A stretch of DNA of 64,000 nt from the NCBI RefSeq assembly GCF_002368195.1, contig NZ_AP018178.1, positions 6,584,645 to 6,648,644 of the forward strand. Direction: 5' to 3'. Below are positions 35,767 through 45,565 of the stretch, one piece after another. Within the stretch, counting starts at the first letter, position 1. Every line of letters begins with the position of its first letter. Source of the stretch: Calothrix sp. NIES-2100 (GTDB lineage: Bacteria; Cyanobacteriota; Cyanobacteriia; Cyanobacteriales; Nostocaceae). The notes under the pieces are model-generated. The model had not been told where the DNA came from. It worked only from the letters and a program-made list of their open reading frames with translations, and searched no databases. The position numbers were made by a program, and so were the translations under genes.

Positions 35767-36309
35767 TTATTCGGCTATTGCTTCTGCTTCAAGTTCTAAA
35801 TCTAGTTCTAGTTGTTGTTCTTTTTGATTTGTGGCTAGTATCTGAGGCAGTTGTTCAATTTGAAAATACTGATGAAATTTTGGTGTTACTTGTAGCGAGT
35901 AAGAGCGAGAGTCGCTGTCTCGGCGTTTTTTGACAAAACCGAGTTCCACAAGTTCGGGAACGTGTTGATACACTCCAGAACCTCGCAGGTTAATTAAGTC
36001 ACTTTGGAGTATGGGGCTATTGAGGGCGATCGCGGCTAAAGTCCGCAATGCACCTAAACCTAATTCTACAGGGATGAGTGTTTGCACTAAATCGTGAAAA
36101 TCAGACCGCAATTGCAAACTATAACCATTTGCTGTCTCTACGACTTCTAGGGCGCTCTCTCGGCGGGCATATTCGTCCATGAGTTCAATTATGCCTTCCT
36201 CGATTGTAGCGCGATCGCACGCGGCATACTCGGCGATTTCACCGAGCGACAAGGGCTTACCCTTTAAATAGAGAATTGCTTCTATCTTAGTCGCTGTGGC
36301 TGTATTCAT
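35767..36309 (-). CDS. scpB: Segregation and condensation protein B
   Basis: 180 residues with the two winged-helix domains of ScpB (KIEAILYLKGKPLSLGEIAEY, then LRTLAAIALNSPILQSDLI and LRGSGVYQHVPELVELGFV). It works with SMC and ScpA in chromosome compaction. ATG 36309. The C-terminus is Glu/Leu-rich and variable (QLELDLELEAEAIAE). Upstream lies a heptamer array, then ispD on the same strand. Confidence 0.93.
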   Translation of the reverse strand: MNTATATKIEAILYLKGKPLSLGEIAEYAACDRATIEEGIIELMDEYARRESALEVVETANGYSLQLRSDFHDLVQTLIPVELGLGALRTLAAIALNSPILQSDLINLRGSGVYQHVPELVELGFVKKRRDSDSRSYSLQVTPKFHQYFQIEQLPQILATNQKEQQLELDLELEAEAIAE

Positions 36310-36385
36310 GAGTCGTTAGTCATTAGTCATTAGTCATTGGTCATTTGTCATCTGTATTTGACAACTGACACCTGACAAAAGACGA
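36305..36385. repeat. Heptamer repeat array with inverted end
   Basis: GTTAGTCATTAGTCATTAG then GGTCATTTGTCATC and the reverse-leaning TTGACAACTGACACCTGAC. It overlaps the scpB start region. Confidence 0.65.
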
Positions 36386-36546
36386 GTTCCAAGTGTGTGG
36401 GATAATATCATAATCACTATGATTTGTCAATGGGTATGGAGCATTGGGCATTGGGCTTGTGGCGGGACAGTGGAAGAGATGGGGAAGAAAACTCCCCACA
36501 CTTCCCACACTTCCCACACTCCCTCATCTCCCTATGCCCCATGCCC

Positions 36547-37230
36547 CTATTCCCGACTTTTGAGGATAAATTCTGCGATCGCTAAATCTTGGGGAGTGGT
36601 CACTTTGAGATTAGTTTCCTCACCTGGGACTATTCGGACTTCGATACCACACTTTTCAAACAAAGCCGCATCGTCAGTTACTTCCCAAGCTTGACGCACA
36701 CCTTCGGCGTGACATTGTTTCAATAACTTGACATCAAATCCTTGAGGAGTTTGTGCCGCCCATAATTGTCGTCGGTCGGGGGTACTTCGGATTATGCCAT
36801 GTTCATCAACAACTTTGATAGTGTCTTTGACGGGGATCGCGGCAATTAAACCCGGACAGTGGCGAATAGCTTGGGCACAGGAATTGAGTAAATCTGGTGT
36901 GGCTAGACATCTAGCGCCATCGTGAATTAAAACTTGCTCTGCGGCAGCTGGTAGCGCCTGCAAGCCATTGTAAACAGATTCTTGCCTGGTGGAACCGCCC
37001 CGAATGAATTCCACTGGCTTAGTCAGCTTTAAACCAGCGATAATTTCCCGGAAATCATCCCAATCAGTGGGTTGGGAAATGATCCCAATCCAAGTGATGC
37101 TAGTTGCCGCTTCGGCGGCTTTGAGAGTCCAACTAATAATCGGTTGCGATCGCACTTTGAGTAGGAGTTTATTGCGATCGCTGCCCATTCTTCGTCCTAT
37201 ACCCGCAGCTGGAATTAGTAAATACACAGA
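36547..37230 (-). CDS. ispD: 2-C-methyl-D-erythritol 4-phosphate cytidylyltransferase
   Basis: 227 residues, third enzyme of the MEP pathway: it joins CTP and methylerythritol phosphate. Seen: the nucleotide loop LIPAAGIGRRMG, NKLLL, VLIHDGARCLAT, the AIPVKDTIK strand, RRQLWAAQTPQGF and TDDAALFE. I used GTG 37230 because cyanobacterial IspD begins MYLLIPAAG; a TTG at 37239 is the only upstream alternative. GAAGAA precedes it. Divergent from the GT9 gene with 66 bp between. Confidence 0.95.
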   Translation of the reverse strand, partial: SVYLLIPAAGIGRRMGSDRNKLLLKVRSQPIISWTLKAAEAATSITWIGIISQPTDWDDFREIIAGLKLTKPVEFIRGGSTRQESVYNGLQALPAAAEQVLIHDGARCLATPDLLNSCAQAIRHCPGLIAAIPVKDTIKVVDEHGIIRSTPDRRQLWAAQTPQGFDVKLLKQCHAEGVRQAWEVTDDAALFEKCGIEVRIVPGEETNLKVTTPQDLAIAEFILKSRE

Positions 37231-37296
37231 ATTCTTCAATCTTTTGGCTATATATTTTCCCCTAAAATAGGGAGCGAGTAAGCGTCAATAAATATT

Positions 37297-38238
37297 ATGC
37301 GAGTAGTAGCCCTTGTACCTGGCGGAGAGGCTGAGCAAATTCTTTTGTTTCCGACTTTAGACGATCTGAAGCGTTATTATCCCAACGCGCAGATCGATGT
37401 CGTAGTGGAACCCCGGTCAAAGGCTGCCTACCGGGTGAGCAAGTCCATTAACGAGGTAGTGGCCTTTGATTACAGAGATCGTAACAGTTTGGCAGATTGG
37501 AGTAACCTGGTGGGCATAATTCGCGATCGCGAGTACGATGTCGCCATTACTGTAGGGAGAAGCTGGCTGGTGGGTCTTTTACTTTGGTTAACGGGAATTC
37601 CCACACGTATTGGCTACCAAGGTAAAGGAGCAGTTTTTCTCACCAAAACTCTAGCTTTCCAACCTTCCCAATATTTGCCAAAAGTGTACCACGACTTGCT
37701 GCAACCGTTCGGCATTGAGTCCCCTTGTCCAGAATTAGCAGTTAATCTGCCAAAACCAGATATTGAGTGGGCACAAAAGGAACAAAAGCGCCTAGGAGTT
37801 AATGAAACAGGTTATGTCTTGATTGATCCTGCTTCTACCCAGTCATCCCAAATCTATCCGGCGAAAAACTGGCAGAAAATTATCCAAGAATTTCAACAAA
37901 AGCAGCCAGATTTGCCCGTTGTCATCGTCCAAAAACCTGAGGATGAACAGATTGTGCGATCGCTTTTGGAATCTTGTCATCATCTGAAGGTGACTTCCCC
38001 AGATAATATCGGCAAGCTGGCGGCGATGATTGGCGGAGCAAGTTTGTTGCTGACTACTGATAGCGTCACCCTGCAACTTAGTGTTGCAGTTCAAACTTAT
38101 ACCATCGCCTTATTTGGAGCCACAGATCCAGCGCCGTTATTGCCTCAGAGTGAGAAATTCTTGGCTATCAAATCCTCTACAGGTGCATTGGCAGATATTT
38201 CACCCCAAGTAGTTTTAGAAAAACTCTGGGGTGGCTAA
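37297..38238 (+). CDS. Glycosyltransferase family 9
   Basis: 313 residues with a two-domain GT-B fold of the ADP-heptose:LPS heptosyltransferase type: N-terminal VPGGEAEQILLFPTLDDLKRYYP, DVAITVGRSW, then IDPASTQSSQIYPAKNW, PVVIVQKPEDEQ, IGGASLLLTTDSVTLQL and LFGATDP. It should transfer a sugar to a lipid or polysaccharide acceptor at the cytosolic face of the inner membrane. The sugar is unknown; cyanobacteria usually lack heptose LPS cores. Followed by an intrinsic terminator. Confidence 0.9.
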   Translation: MRVVALVPGGEAEQILLFPTLDDLKRYYPNAQIDVVVEPRSKAAYRVSKSINEVVAFDYRDRNSLADWSNLVGIIRDREYDVAITVGRSWLVGLLLWLTGIPTRIGYQGKGAVFLTKTLAFQPSQYLPKVYHDLLQPFGIESPCPELAVNLPKPDIEWAQKEQKRLGVNETGYVLIDPASTQSSQIYPAKNWQKIIQEFQQKQPDLPVVIVQKPEDEQIVRSLLESCHHLKVTSPDNIGKLAAMIGGASLLLTTDSVTLQLSVAVQTYTIALFGATDPAPLLPQSEKFLAIKSSTGALADISPQVVLEKLWGG

Positions 38239-39170
38239 CCCAGGAGTTACCCGAAAAACAACAAACAAAGGACATTGATTGAGCCAGCATCAAACCCCAA
38301 CCCAAGATTGGTTTGGCATATCAGCGTACTTAGGGGTTTAGCATTGCTAAACCCCTTCTTCTTTGCTGCTAGTACTCCACCACATTAATTTTCATGGGCT
38401 GCAAGATACCTGCCTTCATTCTTCAAGAAGGTAAGTATCTCACCGAAGAAGCAGGGAAGCGTGTGAGCAGAGGACTGGAGAAAGATTTTGGATTTCTCTG
38501 GCTTTAAGAGTTCAGAGCAACTAAATTTATTTATGCTCAAAAGAAAAACATTTATTTTGAGATGCAACGCACGAGGAATAATACGTCCTTGTTCAGAGCA
38601 ACTACATTTATGTATGGGGTTTCTCCCCTGCCCCCATCCCCTGTCCCCCTCTGCCTCTTCGTTGACCCTTGGCAGAATTACCCTTTACCAGACAAGCTTT
38701 TGAGAAACAGTAAATTTATTTTGCTCCCAAATCGTTAGTTTCACCAAATTTTTGGGAAGAATACAACTTGGATTACTCCAATCCTCTTTATTTCCCGCAA
38801 ACTTTTGCACCGGGAAATTGAGGAAATTGCAGGCAATTAATTTTGATGGTTGGAATTCTTACCCAGTAGCCATTCCTCATCCTGTTTCCCTCAATGCCCA
38901 ATATCTAAAAAATCAATCAGGAACTTGGTGTTTTGTTACAAAATGAATAAACCACAGTCAAAAATTTACGTTAAAACTAAAGACTAGCGCACCCAGCATT
39001 CATAACTGAGGATACTTGGCTTTTGGGCGATCACATGTTATTTAAATCACCAAATTTGTTCAGCCTAGAAGTGAATCTAACGCCCCAAATTAGTATTCAT
39101 TAGTTACTTTCTTGTCTTTAGGCAGATGCATTTATCGTGACTGATGTTGATCTATCAAAAGGAAAAATAA
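38239..39170. other. Gene-free stretch with terminator and decayed frames
   Basis: 932 bp. The terminator at 38333-38366 is the only firm feature. A repeat (TTCAGAGCAACTA followed by ATTTAT) occurs at 38511 and 38594. Short frames at 38488-38703 and 38752-38946 show stretches that look protein-like in different frames (38770-38815 and 38850-38945), perhaps a decayed gene, but I cannot name it. Confidence 0.45.
38333..38366 (+). terminator. Rho-independent terminator after the GT9 gene
   Basis: Perfect 10-bp stem GGGGTTTAGC / GCTAAACCCC (38333-38342 and 38346-38355) with a 3-nt loop, followed by TTCTTCTTT. It ends the GT9 transcript about 95 bp past its stop. Confidence 0.8.
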
Positions 39171-39932
39171 ATGGCGATTCGATTGCATGGCTTTCTTAGC
39201 AGTCCCAAGCGTTACATTCAGATTGAAAGTCAGCCACATCATATAACTGGAATTTTTCAAATAATTCTCAACTTCCAGAGCTTACATGGCTGCAAATTTG
39301 CGGATGTTCATCATGCTTATTACGAGATGGAAGCCGATGGAACTATAACTTTTTACCAAGGTAAAAAAGACGAAACTGGTGAATCGGGTATTTGGACATA
39401 TCTGGTATTTGAATGCCAAGCAGGCGAAGAAAAAATCTTCTCCGATTTGTTGATTGATACAAACACAAGTCCTTTACAGCAACTATTAGCTGGTCAAAAA
39501 CTTACTCAAGTGGCTGTAGATATTCATGAATATCTCAAATATAAAGATAATGAATCTGAATATATGGATATTCAATTACCCTGTAATTGGAACAATCAAC
39601 TAGGCAACGAAATCGCCTATCTGCTGCTAGAGGAAATTAAAGCTTTCAAATCCTCATCTGTGTTTACAGAAGATGTGGGTAAAGAATATATACGAGCAAC
39701 TTTAGATGGATTTCTGCAAGCAGCACAAGAAATTTTAGCCAAAAATGGTACAACTAAAGATTTTGAATCTGCCCAATATGATGTGCTGAATAAAATTCAG
39801 ATTAATGATATTGCAAATTTAATTATTGCATATAACGATTATCGGATATGGCAGGCTGCCTTACCCAGTAAATCGAAAGCAGTGGAATTTGCTTTTAATA
39901 CTGCATTAAATATGATATGTCGGATTAATTGA
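39171..39932 (+). CDS. Hypothetical protein
   Basis: 253 residues from ATG 39171, with AAGGAAAAATAA upstream as ribosome site. Beta-rich first half (RYIQIESQPHHITGIFQII, ADGTITFYQGKKDE, WTYLVFECQAGEEKIF), helical second half (LLLEEIKAFKSS, AVEFAFNTALNMI). No signal peptide or membrane segment, no catalytic motif I recognise. Codon use looks like its neighbours. It stands alone between gene-free stretches. Function unknown. Confidence 0.7.
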   Translation: MAIRLHGFLSSPKRYIQIESQPHHITGIFQIILNFQSLHGCKFADVHHAYYEMEADGTITFYQGKKDETGESGIWTYLVFECQAGEEKIFSDLLIDTNTSPLQQLLAGQKLTQVAVDIHEYLKYKDNESEYMDIQLPCNWNNQLGNEIAYLLLEEIKAFKSSSVFTEDVGKEYIRATLDGFLQAAQEILAKNGTTKDFESAQYDVLNKIQINDIANLIIAYNDYRIWQAALPSKSKAVEFAFNTALNMICRIN

Positions 39933-40204
39933 GCAATTCTATTTGAGTTGTCAGTTGTCAGTTGTCATTAGTGCCCACCCTATAAAAATCGCTCAATTAG
40001 CAGAGGGTGGGCATTTTCTACAACGATATCATCAGGGTTTGGGCGAAGATTAGGGTGTGTTTTTAAACTACGACTGACGAATCAAGTACTAAATTTCGAG
40101 GCAATACCCTGCTTTAAGTGCTACTCTGCTATGCTTTGCAGTACGGCTTCAGCAGTACGATCACTGAATTTCATACTTCATACTTCAGACTTGAGTTAAA
40201 ATGG

Positions 40205-40678
40205 TTAAAAAGTTGCAAAAAAAGCGTCATCTAATTCATAACCTAGCATTTGCGCTAGAGATTTCAGTCGTGATTGAGTAGGTAAACCTTGCTGTTTTAG
40301 CCAATCACTTAAAATAAAAATTTTGTGCATTAAAAATATTTCTAAGGCTTCAGGGTTATACTGAATCCCTTCTTTCGGACTAAATTGGTGCGGTACAAGC
40401 ATAGCAGTATAACGGGCAAACTCACCTGCTTTCCAATCTAATAAAAATGGCAACCAGGGATATTTGGCATCTAGACGGACAAACCATAACCGCACTTCTG
40501 GAACCTCGGAAATTTCCCGTGGGTCTCCTGGTTCTAGATCATATTTAATATCAAAGTGCAGTTGCTGTTCGTGGGATGCGATCGCTTCCTCTTGCAATAA
40601 TTTTTCAATTACTGTTGAGGCGGGCGACAGATCCAGATGGTTAATGGAGTCAGTATTGATTGCGATCGTGATTGTCAT
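40205..40678 (-). CDS. CRR6-family NDH-1 assembly protein
   Basis: 157 residues from ATG 40678 (GGTGAG upstream). It shows the CRR6 core: EVPEVRLWFVRLDAKYPWLPFLLDWKAGE, ARYTAMLVPHQFS, GIQYNPEALEIFLMHKIFILSDWL and LKSLAQMLGYELDDAFF. In plants CRR6 assists assembly of the NDH hydrophilic arm (NdhI maturation); cyanobacterial relatives do the same for NDH-1. The 10-residue upstream extension lacks support. Convergent with nothing; next gene to the left is the hypothetical above. Confidence 0.88.
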   Translation of the reverse strand: MTITIAINTDSINHLDLSPASTVIEKLLQEEAIASHEQQLHFDIKYDLEPGDPREISEVPEVRLWFVRLDAKYPWLPFLLDWKAGEFARYTAMLVPHQFSPKEGIQYNPEALEIFLMHKIFILSDWLKQQGLPTQSRLKSLAQMLGYELDDAFFATF

Positions 40679-40826
40679 TGACTCACCAGCCACTTTATTT
40701 ATACTCAACTTTAAGCTCGATCATCCACAGTAGCAGCTTTTAGGGAGCGATGCTACATTTGCGCCTATGCTGTCTGGAAAATAGGGGGCGTAGCAAGAAT
40801 CCTCACGCCTTTAGAGGTGAGGAGTG

Positions 40827-41639
40827 TCAAAGTGCCAAAGCTTTAAACGACATATAAACCGCTAAAATAATCAGCAGACATGTAAACAAAAATCTGACTA
40901 AATTATCTGACAGTTTTGGCAAAAGCCTAGCGCCATAAGTTGCTCCCAATAGCGATCCAACTCCCAACATCAATCCTGGCAATATCAATACATTAGTAGA
41001 ATCTGCGATTACATAACGACTAACTGCCCATAAAGAAATTAATACAATAGCACCATAGCTGGTTTGTACAGATTGTTTAATTGGCATCTTCAGAAGCAGA
41101 ACTTGCAGGGGAACCATGACAATACCCCCACCTACTCCAAACAAACCCGATAAAATTCCAGCAATTAGTCCAATTCCTTGAGTTATTAAAATTGGTGTTG
41201 AATCTCCTGGGCTTTGATAAGACTCAATTTTTGCAGCTTTTTTCTCATCTTTTTGTAGTTTATTTTTGAAATTTATTAGCCAGATTGCAGTAATCTGGAG
41301 AGCGGCAAAACTTAATAATAGCCATTTACTCGGTAAAGCCCTGGCAATGCTGACTCCTATTTCGGTTGTTAGCATTGCCGGAAATGTTAACAAGGAAACC
41401 GTTTCCAGTTTAAGTGACTTCATTTGCAAATTCTGGATTGTCCCAGAAATTGCGCCAAGGGTAATAGCAACTAAGCTAGTTGCAACAGACTGAATTGGTG
41501 ACGCTCCCACTGCTGCCAGTGCTGGCACATAAAGTAAACCGCCTCCAATACCAAGGAGAGCAGAAATAATTCCCACAACTATGCCAATCGGAAACAAATG
41601 TAACACACTTAAAATACTGCTAGCACTGAGTTGTGTCAT
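40827..41639 (-). CDS. TauE/SafE-family membrane transporter
   Basis: 270 residues from ATG 41639 with seven to eight membrane segments in two similar halves, each opening with a glycine signature: GIISALLGIGGGLLYVPAL and GILSGLFGVGGGIVMVPLQ. This is the TauE/SafE (DUF81) family, which exports sulfite, sulfonates or related organic anions. A cytosolic polar loop (KNKLQKDEKKAAKIE) joins the halves. An ATG at 41681 would add 14 residues; neither start has a strong ribosome site. Substrate not readable. Neighbour on the left is CRR6, on the right BKACE, same strand. Confidence 0.9.
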   Translation of the reverse strand: MTQLSASSILSVLHLFPIGIVVGIISALLGIGGGLLYVPALAAVGASPIQSVATSLVAITLGAISGTIQNLQMKSLKLETVSLLTFPAMLTTEIGVSIARALPSKWLLLSFAALQITAIWLINFKNKLQKDEKKAAKIESYQSPGDSTPILITQGIGLIAGILSGLFGVGGGIVMVPLQVLLLKMPIKQSVQTSYGAIVLISLWAVSRYVIADSTNVLILPGLMLGVGSLLGATYGARLLPKLSDNLVRFLFTCLLIILAVYMSFKALAL

Positions 41640-41757
41640 GTTAAAAACTATTAGAAAAACAGGAGTAGGGGGCATCGTCATCTGTAATGGGCAATTCGCA
41701 CTTTTCCATCATTTACCTATTGGTAATTGGGAACTGACCATTGAGCAAATAGAGTAA

Positions 41758-42675
41758 CTAAATAAGAGAAGCAAAATTAGGTTGTGGCTGCTGTTGCACT
41801 CCTAGGATTTGGCGAGCTTGATCGGGGGTGGCGATCGGACGATCTATTTTCTCACAAAGACCTCTTAAGTTAGCTACTAATTCTGCATTTGATTTTGCTT
41901 TCTGTCCCTTACTGACATAGGTTTCGTCCTCAAATCCTGTACGAATATGACCCCCCAGTAAAATGGCTTGTTCTGCAATCAAACGGTTATACCTACTCCC
42001 TGTACCCAATGCTGTCCAGTGAGATTGTTCTGGCAAGTATTTAACCATATACTCCAGATCTTGAGCGGTTGCGCCAATCCCAGAATAACTTCCTAGGATG
42101 AGCAGGAAATGCAGCGGCTCTTTTAAGATGCCTTTTTCCAATAATCCTAAGGCAACTCGGATATCTCCCAGATCGTAAACATCGCATCTAGGGATAAGAC
42201 CTAAACTGTAAATACGCTCAATCTGATCTCTTATATCGTTTGGCGGGTTGAGAATAACTGTGTTTTCATCAATATTCCTAGTTGACAGGTTAAGCGCACA
42301 CATCTCTGGCTTGAGTTCGGGCTGATTACCCCACATGGCTGAAGATATTTTCACCAGATTACCGCGTTCAACTTTTACTTGTCCTGGTGCTAACTTGTCT
42401 GTTCCACGGGGGGTGATTTCGATTATCGGAGTAGGAACAATTTGTTTAAGCTGGGAAATAGCTTCATAATATCGCTCTGGAGCCAGAGATTCTTCCCCAT
42501 TATCGCCACGAACATGCAGGTGTATAATAGAAGCGCCATTTCTAACTGCTTCTTGAGCAGATTTCGCTTGCTCTTCTGGCGTTAACGGCACAGGAGCTAT
42601 TGCTCTGTTAGTACGGTGTCCAGTGATTGCACAGGTGATAATAACAGGTTGCTTAGGCAATTGAGAACACCCCAT
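41758..42675 (-). CDS. BKACE-family beta-keto acid cleavage enzyme (DUF849)
   Basis: 305 residues from ATG 42675. TIM-barrel enzyme with the zinc ligands in IIHLHVRGDNG, preceded by PVIITCAITGHRTNR, and further IIEITPRGTDKL, LGSYSGIGATAQDLE and HIRTGFEDETYVSKG. BKACE enzymes condense a beta-keto acid with acetyl-CoA to give acetoacetate and a CoA ester; substrate range is wide and cannot be read here. The frame opens far upstream to 42810, but that part is the repeat element at 42806-42915, so it is not coding. Same strand as the TauE/SafE gene 118 bp downstream. Confidence 0.9.
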   Translation of the reverse strand: MGCSQLPKQPVIITCAITGHRTNRAIAPVPLTPEEQAKSAQEAVRNGASIIHLHVRGDNGEESLAPERYYEAISQLKQIVPTPIIEITPRGTDKLAPGQVKVERGNLVKISSAMWGNQPELKPEMCALNLSTRNIDENTVILNPPNDIRDQIERIYSLGLIPRCDVYDLGDIRVALGLLEKGILKEPLHFLLILGSYSGIGATAQDLEYMVKYLPEQSHWTALGTGSRYNRLIAEQAILLGGHIRTGFEDETYVSKGQKAKSNAELVANLRGLCEKIDRPIATPDQARQILGVQQQPQPNFASLI

Positions 42676-42805
42676 ATTTATACAGATTAGAAAAGTCAAA
42701 AATTTGACAATGAAGCCTGAATTCAAATAAACCCTTAACAACAGCAAAAAAATGGCAGAAAATTTCCTTAGACCGAAAAGTTCTGCGTTAACGTCAAGCC
42801 CTTCT

Positions 42806-42875
42806 GGCATAGGTTCTCTACGAGAGGCTGCGCCAACGCTTAGGGCGCAGCCTCTCCGACAGGAGAAGCTATGCC
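42806..42875. repeat. Large imperfect palindrome, interspersed repeat
   Basis: Outer arms GGCATAG / CTATGCC and inner arms GAGAGGCTGCGCC / GGCGCAGCCTCTC (13 bp perfect, 9-nt loop at 42835-42843) form one long hairpin. Flanks CCTTCTGG and CCAGAAGG (to 42915) extend it. Parts recur at 3020-3060. Confidence 0.7.
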
Positions 42876-44073
42876 GTAGGCTTTACGCTTACCGCGTAGC
42901 GGACGCACCAGAAGGTATCGCTCTGTTATGGATATTTGTAAACCTGATTTTTGTCTAAAAAACTATATTTTTCGAGACATTTTTGAGAGAACTCATTGAT
43001 AACTTCAATGTAAGTAAAACTAATAAAATAGCTAAAAAGGTAAGTCTTGACTTAAAAGATGTTTATTGAAAGCGGCGGGAAACTCCATCCCCTTGTGGGT
43101 GGAGAGGGACAGCCGCCTTGCCGCATTGGGCATTGGGCATTGGAAAATTCTTCCCCATGCCCAAAAACTCTATCCCGTTGTGGATGGAGTTTTTCATTTT
43201 CCTACTCAACGCAGGAGAATAATATTTGATTATTTAATATTTCTAAATATCTGTCAATAATGATCATCAAATAGCAAGGTAAAACTTGATGCGATTATCA
43301 TTTTACCAAAGGAATGTTGAGTATTTTAACTGATTGACAAAAGGTGTTTTATTTGAAGATCTGCCGGATGCACCGACACCAATTGTGCCAGTTGCGTCAG
43401 TCCTAAAATTAAAGACGCGATAAAAATCGCGTCCTATAACGTCTTTGTCTATTTGCCGAAATTTAAAAGAAAATCATTTACTTAAGAGTTACTGGCATTC
43501 ATTTCACCTCTAGGCTTCCTGTTGGAAAGATAGGTAGTCTATGGCTAAGAATGAAATCTTGCCACCTTCACTTTGTGTTTCCCCATAGGGTATGCCATTA
43601 ACAGTCGCACATTCATTGTTCATACCTAAAGCCGAAAGCCTAAATGCATAAACTCTGTGCTTTGCATATAGTTATACGTTGTAATTTTTTTTGCTCTAGT
43701 TACTTACTCCATAAAAATTACACAGTAAATACTGAAAGTAAATTAAATCTCATTTGAATGTGATAAATATGAATTTAATTTTCAGCTTTCTGTATTTACC
43801 TGATAGACATTATGTAAATCTGCGGAGGTTATGTTAATACGTGAATATGCTGAACTTTCGCTGATTTACTCAATGGTTTCCGTGGAAGTTACATTACAAT
43901 TTTTGCTTGGTGATGCTATGGACAAAATATTATTTTATTTGTCCAGAGTAATTAGTTTATCTCGAAGACTATATCATCCAATTTGAGTTTTAGGTGACTA
44001 CAAATATCTAGTAGCGCTACCTTATAAGTCGGAATTCATATCTGCCTGAAGCTTAAAAAAAGTTTAAGTTATT

Positions 44074-44158
44074 GTCATTGGTCATTGGTCATTGGTCATT
44101 GGTCATTGGTCATTGGTCATTGGTCATTGGTCATTGGTCATTGGTCATTGGTCATTAG
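44074..44158. repeat. Heptamer array, about eleven copies of ATTGGTC
   Basis: The longest array in the window: near-perfect 7-bp units in tandem over about 84 bp, ended by ATTAGTC. Short tandem heptamers of this kind are typical for heterocystous cyanobacteria. Confidence 0.9.
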
Positions 44159-44529
44159 TCCCCCTTGCCTTGTCCCCCTTTTCCCCTCATCTCTCTTGTT
44201 TTCCATGCATAGAAGCGCTTTGTGGCTTGTTTTTGAAAATTTTACCAAGGGAGGCAACTGGATATTAGCGGGTTCATCCGGGCAAGGAACACCTGCCTTT
44301 AGTGGACATTACCAACGAGTTTAAGCTAAAGTTGTAATGAGTTTGTTTTAGATTAGGAAGTGACAAAACGACTTCAACAAACAAAAATCTTTAACCTGTA
44401 ATTTCCCCAGCCATTAAAAGCAACAACAGACTTAATGGGAAAAAGTAGTAACATCCTCACATATAAGTAAGAATAATCAACTTACCTTAAATGGGGAAAA
44501 TTGCCCCAACAATTAACAAATTTAAAAAT

Positions 44530-44976
44530 ATGCCAAAACAAGCAATCACTACAAAACCAATTCGTTCGTTAGAAGATGCGCTCTCTCAGTGTCAGTTGCT
44601 AGGAATGCGCGTTAGCCGTCAGCGGCGCTTTATTCTAGAATTACTTTGGCAAGCTAATGAACATCTTTCTGCCAGAGAGATTTACGATCGCTTGAATCAG
44701 CAAGGTAAAGATATCGGTCATACTTCTGTTTATCAAAATTTAGAAGCCTTATCCAGTCAGGGTATCATTGAGTGTATTGAACGTTGTGACGGGCGTTTAT
44801 ACGGTAATATCAGTGATTCCCATAGTCATGTCAACTGCCTTGATACCAATCAAATTCTCGACGTTCATATAGAACTACCAGAAGAATTCATTCGCCAAGT
44901 TGAAGAGCAAACGGGAGTAAAGATTAGTGATTACAGCATTAATTTTTATGGTTACCGTAACGCCCAAGCAAGCTGA
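44530..44976 (+). CDS. Fur-family regulator, PerR/FurC-like
   Basis: 148 residues from ATG 44530; an ATG at 44491 would add 13. A winged helix (MRVSRQRRFILELLWQANEHLSAREIYDRLN, HTSVYQNLEALSSQGII) is followed by the metal-binding dimer domain (CDGRLYGNISDSHSHVNC, with His98 and His100). It has no CxxC pairs for the structural zinc of many Fur proteins. By my recall of cyanobacterial Fur proteins this is the FurC/PerR type, a peroxide-sensing repressor; Zur is the alternative. Upstream spacer is AT-rich with the heptamer array. Confidence 0.85.
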   Translation: MPKQAITTKPIRSLEDALSQCQLLGMRVSRQRRFILELLWQANEHLSAREIYDRLNQQGKDIGHTSVYQNLEALSSQGIIECIERCDGRLYGNISDSHSHVNCLDTNQILDVHIELPEEFIRQVEEQTGVKISDYSINFYGYRNAQAS

Positions 44977-45565
44977 TGAGGAAAAAGAATCAAGGTAAAT
45001 TGATAACCCCAGTAGAGGTCTTAACTCTCAAAATTGGATAATTTACAGCCTTTTTCAAGTAAATGAAGTATAGCTGTTGACTGTTGACTGTTGACTGTTG
45101 ACTGTTGACTGACTTGAAAGCCTTTTATTGTCAGGGTTTTATTTTAGCTTGATGTCCTAATCTATCTGGCTACATCTGTATACAGGTAGCGGGTAGGGGC
45201 ACAACATTTTTGTGGCTTGACAATAATCTCCACCTCAGCAATTTGATATTTGCTGTAATTTTTGGCATTATCTGACTATTTTTTTTACTTTTTTGAACTT
45301 TGATTAAAATCATCTAGACGCTGATACCTACAAAGAGAATTTAGGGGTTTGAGCGTCATTTATTTTTGGGCGCTCAATTTTGGTTTTGAGATTTTAGATG
45401 GAACCCATACCTGAAAGTATCGGACTTAATCCAGAATTTTAAATTCTATGTTTGAGATTTCCAATTGAAAATACAAACTTTATAATTTAAAATTCGGTGA
45501 CAATGAGGAGTATCAAGGTTGTTGTCTAGCAGGGGAAGAACAGGGTTTCTGTTTTTAAGCAAACT
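44977..45565. other. Spacer with TTGACTG array
   Basis: 589 bp between two same-strand genes. The array at 45075-45113 and AT-rich DNA; it must carry the promoter of the Ycf55-like gene. No gene. Confidence 0.5.
45075..45113. repeat. TTGACTG heptamer array, five copies
   Basis: Five tandem 7-bp units, ending TTGACTGAC. Unit sequence differs from the GGTCATT arrays. Confidence 0.85.

Larger units (their letters stand above)
42676..44529. other. Long gene-free, repeat-rich stretch
   Basis: 1.85 kb. It holds the large palindrome at 42806-42875, a GCCGCC/GGCGGC-bounded repeat (43066-43110), ATGCCC and GGGCATT runs (43120-43170), AT-rich DNA (43230-44070) and the heptamer array 44074-44158. A 39-codon frame at 44205-44324 has no recognisable character. 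It must hold the furC promoter near its right end. Confidence 0.5.

Noticed and set aside
38488..38946. Frames of 71 and 64 codons behind the GT9 gene
   Set aside because: Protein-like stretches fall in different frames and cannot be joined to a known family.
44205..44324. 39-codon frame next to the heptamer array
   Set aside because: Starts in a plain context and has no recognisable motif; checked for RGSGR-type heterocyst peptides and none is present.
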